A stretch of 64,000 nt of DNA from Lepidodermella squamata. Its lineage: Eukaryota > Gastrotricha. A model generated the notes under the pieces. That model searched no databases. It saw nothing but the letters and a program-made list of their open reading frames with translations, and was not told the DNA's origin. The position numbers and the translations under genes were made by a program. Numbering within the stretch: the first letter of the stretch is position 1; the number at the start of each line of letters is the position of its first letter. Shown piece by piece: positions 11,019 through 20,572 of this stretch. The stretch is from assembly GCA_047495785.1 (NCBI GenBank), contig JBLDXI010000007.1:2356001-2420000 (forward strand), written 5' to 3'.

Positions 11019-13371
11019 ATGGGCGTTGTAGCAATAGAACGCGCCGTTTTCGCTTTAGTCACCCTAATTATATCAACCATCGAAGCTGAATTCCAGTATC
11101 AATCAGGGTCGTCGAACCCTAAGGGCACAACGCCCTCGTTAGAGAGCCGCCTCGTTTCGTGGTGCATCGTGCCCGGCGTCGGCCGTAATGGTTCTGTTAT
11201 CGATATGGACCGGCTAGTAGTCGCGCAAAGTATAGTCGTTGTAGGCACCCAGGTGCGCATCAACTGTGATCCAGGGTTCATCGTACAAGACGGCACAATC
11301 GGCTCGGTTTGCCTCAAAAATGGCTACTGGTCTGATTATCTCGGCATATGCGTGAAAGGTGATAGTTTTTTCATTTTATTTAAATTTGGAAAATAATTTC
11401 AATTTTAGCCGATCAACCGTGGCCTCCACTTAATCCTTTTATGATGTTCAAAACGAAACCGCCTACCACACCTATCCCGAGGAAGTCATCCATTCGGCTA
11501 ATAACAATCAATGCTAGTAGTTATAGACCAGCTCATAAGGCCTTATTAGAAGGTTCGCAGTCACATAGCGTCGAAAAATCATCGAATGTCTCATCTCAGC
11601 AACAAGTCATTATGTTCCACACGCCTGATCCGCCTAAAATAACCGCCCGGTTGAAGAAGCCGACGTCAACCCGGGCTAAACTTCAATTTAAATCAGTCCG
11701 AAATAAGAAGAAAAACGCGATTCAGAACGACGAGCCGTTGCCTGATAGGGCGCCCTATGCTGATGTTGATGCCGAGGGTGAGAAAGATGCGACTCAGTAC
11801 AACGACCCGAGGCCGGTTGCGATGAACTCGAGATCGGCGTCGAGCACGAGCGACTACTGCGGCATAACTGGAGCGAGAAATACGGTGGCTTACAAGGTTT
11901 TCGGCGGCAAATCGGCGCCTCAAAACGCTTATCCGTGGATGGTAAATAAATCAAAAAAATATATCATTTATTAATTATTTATCATTTTTTCTTACATTTT
12001 AAATTATTTTTAAATTTAAATTGGATTTTCCGGAATTTTTTATTGAGATTTTATATTTTATTTTTTTAGGCCAGGCTTCAATTTTGGCTGCCCCCTAATA
12101 CTGCTCATTATTGCGGCGCGACCTTGATCTCGAAAAAGTGGCTGCTCACAAGTGCGAGTTGTCTTTTAATTAGGTCAGCCTATGATTGTCCACTTTTAAT
12201 TAATTAATTTTATCACTTTTGTTGTTTCAGGCCTATTGTTAAAAGCCGCGTGTTACTGTCGAGTTACAGTCGCGCTGAAATAGGCCGAAATGCGGGCGAG
12301 CGCATATTGAGCTACACGCGGGTAGTTGCGCATCCTAATTACGACAAATCAAAGCCGTACTACTTCAATTATGCCCTACTCGAGCTGAATGCGACGATTG
12401 AACCTAACGATTCGATACGGCCGATTTGTCTGCCTGACGATCCTAACATTTGCGACAACACTGTAGATAATTACCCGGTTGAGGCGACTACAATAGACTC
12501 GTGCAGCCAAGTCATTTCGGCTGGATGGGGGCTAGCAAGTAAGTTTTCTCGAAAAATATTAAAAATAATTTAATAAAATTAACAAGGTAATTTTTTGTTG
12601 AATTTAGAAATTTTAATTGAGTTCGTAAAAATTGGGCATTGAGGAGAAATTTATGGTGAACGAATTGTCTGAAACTGGGTCATTTTCCTCAAATCATTGG
12701 AAAATCTATACATTTTTTCTAAAAATATATTTCGATAGAGGAAAAATCGGGGATTACAAATTTGAAAACCCCATATTTTTATCCCACACCATTACGGAGA
12801 TATTCGTATGCCATGTGGGTCACGTGACCTGACCTAATTTCACACCTGAGCGATTATCTCGAGAACGGTGTTATCTAGGAAGCCGCTCTCAAAGGAAAAG
12901 GTTATCAGCAGGATGCGATCTACTTGGAAATTTATTTTCACTGGAATACTCGGAAAATTAGGAAGCGTGAAGCGTATCAAACGCTTTCACATTTTTCCTC
13001 GTTATTTCATTTTTTTCGAACTGATGTCCCTTGATTAATTCTATGTTTAATTTCTGTATTTAGATATAGGCTGGGACTGGAATTATCCGAACGAGCTGCG
13101 CCACGTAGCTATGAACTACGTGTCGCACGAAAAATGCAGCCCAATTGCTGGCGACTTGCTGCCCAATGAAATGTGCGCAGGTGGCACGGACGGCCGCGAC
13201 TCCTGTGTGGGCGACAGTGGCGGTCCTTTGATGTGCCTGGTCGGCGATCGCTACCACCTGGTCGGCGTCACATCGTCTGGAACTTCGTCGATTTGCGGGA
13301 CTGACGGCAAGCCAGGCATTTACAGCCGCGTATGTTCTGTCGTTAAATGGATCAGACAGGTCATCGCATAA
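11019..13371 (+). CDS. Secreted Sushi-serine protease homologue, triad partly lost, 530 aa
   Basis: Exons 11019-11358, 11409-11941, 12070-12173, 12231-12538 and 13064-13371 join in phase. A signal peptide (about residues 1-23) is followed by one CCP module, then a long basic Pro/Ser/Thr/Lys linker of roughly 170 residues and an S1 protease fold. His57 is replaced: TAAHC reads TSASC. Asp102 is replaced: D(x)AL reads NYALLEL. The Ser motif DSCVGDSGGP is intact. The product should therefore be a secreted, catalytically dead serine protease homologue, a class used as cofactors in invertebrate proteolytic cascades. Intron positions in the protease half match the neighbour at 6556, so the two arose by duplication. 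Intron 4 contains a dispersed repeat copy. A poly(A) signal lies at 13707. Confidence 0.88.
12702..12931 (+). repeat. Dispersed repeat, copy 2 (in intron)
   Basis: Collinear with 2041-2290, sharing tcacgtgacct, cacacctgag, gattatctcgag and aagccgctctcaaag. It sits inside intron 4 of the serine protease homologue and enlarges that intron to about 525 nt. Confidence 0.7.
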
Positions 13372-13892
13372 TGCGGGAATGGATCAAAAATATTTTGTAA
13401 AATAATCGGTCATTTTTTTTTACGAAGAATTAATCAGTATTATAAATGTGAAAAATGTTAACCCTCTCCCAATTGTAATTAACCTCAATTTTAGCCACCC
13501 CGAAATCGCAATTCGAAAAATTAACAAAAAAAGAAATGATAATTTCCCGGGGTGGCTAAAATACAAGTTTTTACTCCTTCTCATCCTCTGTTCAACAGTA
13601 TTGTAACGATATTTTATTGTAAATCTTTCTTCTACAAATGTTAGTTTTGAAAATGTGACCTGATGATATGATGTGTGTTTTTCATACCTGCTTGTGTTGA
13701 TGAAACAATAAAAATCGCTTTTGCTAATGGCCATTGCGTTGTTTGCGTTGTTAACGAGTTTCTACAACACATAACCTAGTTTTAATGACACGTGCTCACG
13801 CGTCATTTGACCTGGTTTCGCGCAAGGAGCTGTCGCATCAAATTGGCAAAATGACCTGATGATAATCACCGACATTCAATGAATTATAAAAC
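13372..13892. other. Short intergenic spacer
   Basis: Holds the 3' UTR of the protease homologue (AATAAA at 13707) and about 180 nt before the next gene start. No other feature seen. Confidence 0.5.
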
Positions 13893-15975
13893 ATGACATC
13901 TTTCCTTACAATTTTATGCCTTATTGCTGTAAAAATTATACCAGCGTTTGCCCCAGGAAATCAAGCAGCTTATTACAGAAATTCGAAAAATGCACCTTCT
14001 CCTCAAATAGGTAACGACGAATAATTTTTTTAATTAAATTTTTCAATAATTTTTTTTACCAGCTTCTGTAGTTAAGTGTGCTCCTATTCCGCAAATTCAA
14101 GATGGAGTCGTCGAAGCTAGGGACGAAACAACTCGGCCCGGTTCAACTCTTCGCGTCAACTGTTCCCGCGGCTTTGTAATCATCGGCCTGCCCTTCATAA
14201 AATGCGCTAATGACGGCAAATGGCACTGGCCTGGCTCCTGCGAGTGGTCAACAGACGTCGAGAAAAAACAGCGCCAGTTAATCGACACCGCAGGCCGGGC
14301 GAGCGACAGTGAATTGGCTAAAGATTTGATTTTTCAAGGCTACGACATCAATTGGCAAGACCCTGAACCTCCAGCTGCTGCTGCTTGCTCGCCGCTGGCT
14401 CAAAATTTCGTCAATCAAACGGCGTTATTTCGAGCCTTGGCCTGCCGCCAGAGTGACGAGTTCATTCAATTTCTACTCGAAAACGGCGCAGATCCGAAAA
14501 TTAAGGCGACAAATTTGAAGCAGAAGGGCATTTATATGATAAAATTCGAAATCGACGCCCTCCACACGGCGATTTTGTCGGGTTATGACGTCAAATTGCT
14601 GCAGCGGTTGATCGAAAGCGGCGCCAGCATTGAATCCCACAGTCTTTTCTTGGAGGATGGCGCTTATTCAGCTCTCATGTGCGCTGCAAAAATGGGAAAT
14701 CTGAAAGCGGTAAAAAATTTTATAAAAATTTGCAAATTTTAAGGCGGGTTTTTCTGAAAACGTTCGTCTTAATTTGTTCTACTGTGGTCGGAGGAATTGC
14801 ATTTTTTATTTTTTTTCTAAAATCCAGCGAAAATAAAATGTACTTATTTTCTCAATTTGAGTGAAATATGAGGGAATTCTGAGGGTAAAAAAATTGAAAT
14901 GTTCTAAATTTCAAGGCGCATTTTTCCATTTTATTGAAATTTCTTCAAATTGCAGCGTGTCCCAGAAGTTGCGCATTTTTTTGAGGGAAATTGAACTAAT
15001 TTTATTTGATTAAACCTACCCAGTGAAAACCCGATATTTAATCGAAAAAAATGGGAAATTTACCGGAGAAAACCCGGAAAACCCCGATGGTTACTGGTTC
15101 GGTAATTTTCGGTATTTTACCCGGTTGGACCAATTTTCTCCGGAATTTTTTAATCCCATTAACATGCATGTTAATGGGATTAAAAAATTCCGGAGAAAAT
15201 TGGTCCAACCGGGTAAAATACCGAAAATTACCGAACCAGTAACGTGATACTTGATTATCACGTGATACTTGATAATCCCATTACTTGATTACTATTCTCG
15301 TGATTTGTTGTATTTTCCACAATTTTTCTGGCTACGGCGACAAAACAGCAACTGCGCAAAACAGCGAATGCGACAAAATAACAACTTTTTTATTTCGCGA
15401 CAAAACAGCGAAAACAGTATGCAAAAGATGCATCGAGTTTCTGCTGTTATGTCGCGTTTGCTATTTGGATATTTGCTGTTATGTCGGCCTGCCTTTTTCC
15501 GGCCATGAGATGTTAATTTCATTTTCAGTTTCTGGACCTTTTCCGTGTATTTTCTTTTTGTCTTTTGTCTTTTTAGTAAAAAAATTTCATTTTGACCAAT
15601 TTTATTTTCCAGGTTGAAATGTTACTCGAACGCGGTGCAACTAGTTCGGTGAACGAGGCGCTATTCACCGCAATCGATGCTTCGGTTCGCGAAGAAACTC
15701 GTAAACAAATGGTTATACTACTGCTCGACAACGGCGCCACGGTCGAGGCGTCAAAACGCGGCAAAACTCTGCTGACAACAGCAGCACGAACCGGCTCGAA
15801 CACGATCATAAAATTACTACTTGATCGCGGCGCGGATATCAACAAGAAGTCACGTGATGGCACAACTGCCATCAGATCAGCGGCCATGTACAACAGACGT
15901 GATACTGTTAGATTTCTGCTCACGTTAGGTGCTAACCCTGAAGATTGCGATATTCCTGTTGTTTGTGAAGTGTAA
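13893..15975 (+). CDS. Secreted Sushi-ankyrin repeat fusion protein, 375 aa
   Basis: Exons 13893-14010, 14063-14709 and 15613-15975 join in phase. ATG 13893 starts a signal peptide (hydrophobic, ending near PAFA, residue 20). Exon 2 encodes one CCP/Sushi module (about 45-105, ending W.W.G.C), then a polar linker and ankyrin repeats: FLLENGADP, LIESGASIE, MLLERGAT, LLLDNGATV, LLLDRGADI and FLLTLGANP, about six repeats to the C-terminus. No transmembrane helix is visible, so the ankyrin repeats would be outside the cell, which is rare. The poly(A) signal AATAAA overlaps the end of the gene (15976). Exon 1 has the same signal-peptide-then-CCP layout as the two upstream genes. Intron 2 (14710-15612) is filled with palindromic elements. 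Confidence 0.85.
15091..15242. repeat. Perfect 152-bp palindrome with no spacer
   Basis: Arms 15091-15166 and 15167-15242 are exact reverse complements with the centre at AACATG|CATGTT. It lies in intron 2 of the Sushi-ankyrin gene. Direct copies of CGTGATACTTGAT follow immediately. No target duplication is clear. Confidence 0.95.
15336..15488. mobile_element. Possible MULE-related MITE
   Basis: Imperfect inverted ends of about 47 nt: left GGCGACAAAACAGCAA..., right ...TTGCTGTTATGTCGGCC. The GCGACAAAAT/GACATAAC words echo the terminal repeats of the Mutator-like element at 46052. Same intron as the palindrome. Boundaries approximate. Confidence 0.45.
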
Positions 15976-16246
15976 AATAAATTAGTTAAAATATTAGCGT
16001 GATGACCTCATCGCGATGACCTATCTACCTATCACGCTCAGTCTGATGAATTTTACCAATCGATTTGTCTTGTTGAGAGGAATGGTTTGATATCACAGTA
16101 AAGTTCGCGAAAATCGATTTTCTACGAGTTTCATTAGCCTTAGTAACGGTCATAATATTTCTAATTTTATCGAAAAGAATATCGAATTTCGGCCATGTTG
16201 ACTCGCGATATACATAGCATCCTCATTCGCTCGATTTTCTTTCAGG
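15976..16246. other. Spacer before the GABA-B-like array
   Basis: Contains the poly(A) region of the Sushi-ankyrin gene. A run TTTTCTTTCAG sits directly before the first GPCR start codon, so an untranslated first exon may lie here. Confidence 0.4.
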
Positions 16247-17617
16247 ATGTCGACTACTTTATATTTAGTTGCTCTGTCATTGAGCGTGGCAAATTTTCAG
16301 GCAACTGAGAAACCCTACAAATTGCTTGTATTTTCAACTGCAACCTTCACTGGATCCGAGCCAAGAGATGGCAGGATCTGCCGAGCCGCAATGCAAGTCG
16401 CAGTCAATACAGCTAATTCTCGGCGCAACATATTGCCAGGCTACGAAATTGAGACCGATTTCCGGGACGAAGGTTACGGGGCAGTATTGGCGCCAAAATC
16501 TTACATCAACTTCCTCCGTGACGCCGAAGCTAAAATATCTGGAGATTGGAAGCGCAGAACCTTTCTAGCTCCGATATTGCTAGGGACATATCTTAGTTGC
16601 AACACGATATCAGGCCTTTCGAAGGCGATGAAGCAAGTTCAGATCACGCATGGCTGTAGCGGGTCTAGATTCACGGCGTCTCGATCAGTCTATCCGCACC
16701 TTTATCGAAGCAAAATTCCGTTGGATACCCAACTAATCCCTCTTGTAGCTTTCCTTTTGGATGAATCGACCAAGCAGCTTGAAATCGGTCGAATTACATT
16801 TGGAACAACATTTGTCTATAGAGAACCTGAAGCCGACTACATAACCCAACATCTGCTTGAAGTTGGTAAGCGATTCGTCTATGACTATGAGACTTCTGGA
16901 GCCACCGACTCTGTGGCGTGGGAAATCAAGCGAGGAAAAGCTCGTATTGTCTTTTTTACTGGCTCGCTTAGTACCCCTCAGTTGATTTCGATGTTGTGTT
17001 TAGCTTGGCATGCCGGCGCGCGGCCGCCTCAGTTCGTTTTTGTGGCCGCTTCCACGTACTTCATCGATTTTAATCAGATTCTTCGCTTTTCGAGTAACTG
17101 TACTAGGCAAATGCTGGCTGAACAACTACAGCAGACCTTCTGGAGTGGTCCCTTCGATTTCGCGATTGAAAATCACGGCAATACAAGTTTCGGATACGGC
17201 CAGCGGGAATTTGACCTACTTTTGGACAATTTAACGAACAGCCTCAGATCGCCGGATTACGATCGCCGTCACAGGTGTTTCGACGCGATGGCTCAAGCTA
17301 TTCTAGCATTACATTACGGGGAGAGTATCCTCAATTCCAAGAACAAAACTCTTTGTGATTTCGCGGATGATCCTGATTCAGTTTGGGAAGCTGTTAATCA
17401 AAGTGCTGCAGCAACTGATTTTGTAGGTTTGAGAATCGGGAGGATCAGGTACTCGCCTAGGTTGGAGGTAGACTATGAGCCGATGTACCTTGCGAAATGG
17501 ACTCCAAATGATGGTTTTAGCATCACACTTAGAGCAACATATCACGGTAACTCAACTGGCAGGTTGTTCAATATTACCGACTATGGCATACAATGGCTTA
17601 ATCGACCAACATGGTGA
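16247..17617 (+). CDS. GABA-B-like receptor ectodomain only (soluble), 456 aa
   Basis: A single uninterrupted ORF aligns over its full length with the Venus-flytrap ectodomains of the full-length paralogues downstream: the KPYKLLVFSTATFTGSEPRD start, the DFRDEG motif, HTF/WSGPFDFAIE, NTSFGYGQ and RRHRCFDAM blocks. It begins with a signal peptide (residues 1-20). It stops at TGA exactly where the paralogues continue from the conserved Trp (N(E/R)P(I/T)W) into the linker and seven helices. Nothing resembling the 7TM half follows before the next gene. The reading frame has no stops or shifts, so it could be expressed as a soluble binding protein. AATAAA at 17861 lies about 245 nt past the stop. 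Alternatively it is a recently truncated gene. Confidence 0.8.
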   Translation: MSTTLYLVALSLSVANFQATEKPYKLLVFSTATFTGSEPRDGRICRAAMQVAVNTANSRRNILPGYEIETDFRDEGYGAVLAPKSYINFLRDAEAKISGDWKRRTFLAPILLGTYLSCNTISGLSKAMKQVQITHGCSGSRFTASRSVYPHLYRSKIPLDTQLIPLVAFLLDESTKQLEIGRITFGTTFVYREPEADYITQHLLEVGKRFVYDYETSGATDSVAWEIKRGKARIVFFTGSLSTPQLISMLCLAWHAGARPPQFVFVAASTYFIDFNQILRFSSNCTRQMLAEQLQQTFWSGPFDFAIENHGNTSFGYGQREFDLLLDNLTNSLRSPDYDRRHRCFDAMAQAILALHYGESILNSKNKTLCDFADDPDSVWEAVNQSAAATDFVGLRIGRIRYSPRLEVDYEPMYLAKWTPNDGFSITLRATYHGNSTGRLFNITDYGIQWLNRPTW

Positions 17618-18262
17618 GCACCCACGGCAGGAAAAAGCACACATATCCTAATAACAAATTGTCAAGTCTCAAGTTGTGACTTACATCGGTTTCATTTGAT
17701 AAATATTCTTTTAGAAATGCTTATTATTGCGATTTCTCTGCTTCTTCTCTTTTTGACTCAGCTCGAATCAATAATCAAATTCCCCCATCTGAGGCCACCC
17801 TAGGATTTGTCTAGGATTTTGTGTTGCGTTACCACGGATAAAATAGGTAAGTGACTATTCAATAAAGTTCAGTGAAAGTGAGTTACGGACTACGGCTCGT
17901 GAGTTTATTTCAGTTCAATATGATCAGTGTTTCACTCCTTGCTTAGTGAAAGCAAATGAGAGAAGTTTAACTCCGGTCCACCTGGATCCTGTTCGTTTGC
18001 ATCCTCAGTAAGCATTCCAGGAAGCTGAAATATCTCCATTATTACCTGCCAAAGACTACATACTTGCCTAGGTCGAAAGCTGCACTACTACCTGCGTCGA
18101 GAAGCTCGCAGAAAAGTGTCACGTAACTCCTGTTCTTTAATGATTTCATTCTCGGAGTCACGCTCTCGCTTCTAGTGAGAGAGGTTAATATGCCTAATTC
18201 GAAATTCGCCAGTCTTCTAAAAAACATTCATTTGCATTTCAGTCTTTCGAGCACTTTGCAGC
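17618..18262. other. Spacer with block conserved upstream of GPCR paralogues
   Basis: 3' flank of the ectodomain gene, then from about 18100 a stretch shared with the upstream DNA of the genes at 24312 and 36398 (see the regulatory entry). Confidence 0.5.
18105..18262 (+). promoter_or_regulatory. Conserved upstream block of the GPCR array
   Basis: The DNA before this gene and before those at 24312 and 36398 shares ordered blocks: a GTCACGTA or GTCACGCA word, ATGATTTC(A/G)TT, TCACGCTCTC(A/G)CTT, GGTTAATA(T/G)GCCT.ATTCGAAATT and (G/C)TGCATTTCAG or close variants, 15-40 nt before the ATG. The last word looks like a 3' splice site, suggesting a 5' UTR intron. The first part may be promoter. Confidence 0.55.
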
Positions 18263-20572
18263 ATGATTAACGTAGCGGCTGGTCTTATCATACTATTAAC
18301 TCATGTCTTTCAGATCAATGCCCAAAAACCGTATAAATTATTGCTATTCTCAACGGCAACGTATACAGGTTCCGAGCCAAGAGATGGGCGTATTTGCCAG
18401 GCTGCGACGCAGGTTGCTGTTAACACTGCTAACTCTCGAACCGACTTGCTGCCTGACTATGAGCTCGTAACAGACTTTCGAGACGAAGGATTTCAAGCTC
18501 AATTGGCTCCGAGAAGCTACGTCGCATTCATCAGAGCTGCGGAAGATAAAATCAAGGCGGATCGGTCAAATCGAACGTTTTTAGCCCCTGCGATGTTGGG
18601 GACTCTCCAGACATGCAACCTTATAACTCGCATCTCTCAATTTATGAGGCAGATACAGTTCACGCCAGGTTGCAGTGGGCCTCAATTTACAGCGTCTCGC
18701 ATGATTTACCCTCACCTTTACCGCAATCGAATACCATCTGACTTTCAAGTTGTACCGATTTGTGCTTTGATAGTATCGACATCTCGATGGCAGCAGTACG
18801 GGTTAGTCGGCTTTTCCGCATCATCTGACAGTTTCGTCAAGGACACCGTTGCTCAGAGCGCGGAACTCTACTATGGAAAACGTGTTGTCCTCGGGATTAG
18901 CAGCGAAACCGTGAATGACGGCTTGATGTGGCAGATTCGACGAAGTGACGCTAGAATCATCTTCGTGGCTACCGGATCGGTAGCCCAGAGCACTCAGTTC
19001 CTATGTCTAGCTTGGCACGCCGGTGTCAGACCCCCATCATTTGTATTCTCAATCGTGTCGACAAACTTCATCGATCCAACAGCGAGTGATATCAGATTAC
19101 CAGGCAACTGCACGAGGGACATTTTGTCACTACAAGTGCAGCACACATTATGGACCGGACCTTTCGACTTCGCGATTGAAGATCACGGCAATACGAGTTT
19201 CGGATACGACCAGCAAGGATTTGACTTACTTTTGGACAATTTGACGAACAACTCCCGATCGCCGGATTACGTGCGTCGCCACAGGTGTTTCGACTCGATG
19301 GCTCAAGCTATCCTGTCATTGGATGGAGGAGAGCAGATTTTGAATGCTAGGAACAAATCCTTAAAAGATTTCGCTCACAGCCCCGATTTGGCCTGGAAGG
19401 CAGTAAATGAGAGTGCAGCAGTTTCTGATTTTGTAGGGTTGCGAATAGGACGCATCAGGTACACTCCAAGACTTGAACTTGACTACGAGCCCTTGTATCT
19501 TACCCAATGGAGTCCTAATGAAGGAATGCGGATAATTCTTCGAGTTACCTTCAATGGAAACCCTAACGCTTCCGTTTACGACCTGCGTGACTATCAGGTA
19601 GAGAAGTTTAACGAACCAATATGGTTGACTGTGGATAAATCAGCTCCGAGAGATCTTTCAGAGGTTGTTTATATCTATGAATCAATCCCGGCCGCTGACG
19701 TAATTTTCATGGCTGTGGTAGTCAGCTTAGCCATCCTCCTCAAAATAGTCATCTGCATACGATTTAAGCATAAATCGAACAGATTTTCTGGATTAGCCGA
19801 CAATTTCATATCCGTTGTTTCGATTTTCGGATGTTTGATATCCGATGCGGCTGCTTTAAGCCTACTTTCAATTTATAGTGGTTTTTACTCCAGTGAATTA
19901 TGCCTATTACAAATCATACTTTCCGTCATCGGTATCGCTCTCGTGAATGCAACTCTCCTAGCACGACTTACTTCATTGTATCGATGGTCTCGAAAGCGTT
20001 CATTTGCAAGAAATCGGGCTAGAATCAGGAGGATTCGATACAGGCTGTCGTTCCATCAAGGAACGGCGGCTGGGGGTGAAAACTTGACGGGGGGATCGGT
20101 TCGATGGGTGATCAAGCTTTATTCTGTCATTGAAGCTGCTGTATTCCTAACTATTAATGCTGTTGTTATGTTTGCTTTCATTGCAGCAGATCCCGTATAT
20201 CTGGTACCTCAAGGCAGTCCTGTTCAATACGAATTAAATATGGATGCTTATACGTCGCATGTAAAGGTTTTCTGCAGCTCGCGATACCTTAGACTCTGGG
20301 CACCTCTCCTTGCTGTTTTTCATGTTGCACTGCTAGCTTTAGGCACTGCCATGGTTTTCGAGTATAGATCTGTCGGGAAGAGACACGTGATGATTCGAGC
20401 TGCTGCTATTAATGCATTAACAATCATGGCTGTTGTGATAGGCTTGATGGTCCTACTCCCGAATGATAGGCTCGTTATACGTGAATCGATTCTTGGTTAC
20501 GGCATACTGTTATACTCGAATTCTACCATCATTTTACAGTTTTACCAGCCGTTTTTGAGAATGCGGAATTAG
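18263..20572 (+). CDS. GABA-B-like class C GPCR, 769 aa
   Basis: One uninterrupted coding exon. Signal peptide about 1-20; Venus-flytrap ligand-binding domain about 21-455; linker NEPIW...APRD, matching the conserved W..G..P.D step of GABA-B receptors; seven hydrophobic helices about 480-765. Cys residues stand at the start of TM3 (ELCLLQ) and in extracellular loop 2 (VFCSSR), the usual TM3-ECL2 disulphide pair. TM5-TM6 carries FEYRSVGKRH, like the GABA-B (A/Y)ETR(N/S)V motif. The C-tail after TM7 is only about 8 residues, so the coiled coil that pairs GABA-B subunits is missing. It is a plasma-membrane receptor; the ligand is unknown. It is one of a tandem family, with all copies intron-free in the coding region while nearby genes have introns. 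Confidence 0.9.
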   Translation: MINVAAGLIILLTHVFQINAQKPYKLLLFSTATYTGSEPRDGRICQAATQVAVNTANSRTDLLPDYELVTDFRDEGFQAQLAPRSYVAFIRAAEDKIKADRSNRTFLAPAMLGTLQTCNLITRISQFMRQIQFTPGCSGPQFTASRMIYPHLYRNRIPSDFQVVPICALIVSTSRWQQYGLVGFSASSDSFVKDTVAQSAELYYGKRVVLGISSETVNDGLMWQIRRSDARIIFVATGSVAQSTQFLCLAWHAGVRPPSFVFSIVSTNFIDPTASDIRLPGNCTRDILSLQVQHTLWTGPFDFAIEDHGNTSFGYDQQGFDLLLDNLTNNSRSPDYVRRHRCFDSMAQAILSLDGGEQILNARNKSLKDFAHSPDLAWKAVNESAAVSDFVGLRIGRIRYTPRLELDYEPLYLTQWSPNEGMRIILRVTFNGNPNASVYDLRDYQVEKFNEPIWLTVDKSAPRDLSEVVYIYESIPAADVIFMAVVVSLAILLKIVICIRFKHKSNRFSGLADNFISVVSIFGCLISDAAALSLLSIYSGFYSSELCLLQIILSVIGIALVNATLLARLTSLYRWSRKRSFARNRARIRRIRYRLSFHQGTAAGGENLTGGSVRWVIKLYSVIEAAVFLTINAVVMFAFIAADPVYLVPQGSPVQYELNMDAYTSHVKVFCSSRYLRLWAPLLAVFHVALLALGTAMVFEYRSVGKRHVMIRAAAINALTIMAVVIGLMVLLPNDRLVIRESILGYGILLYSNSTIILQFYQPFLRMRN

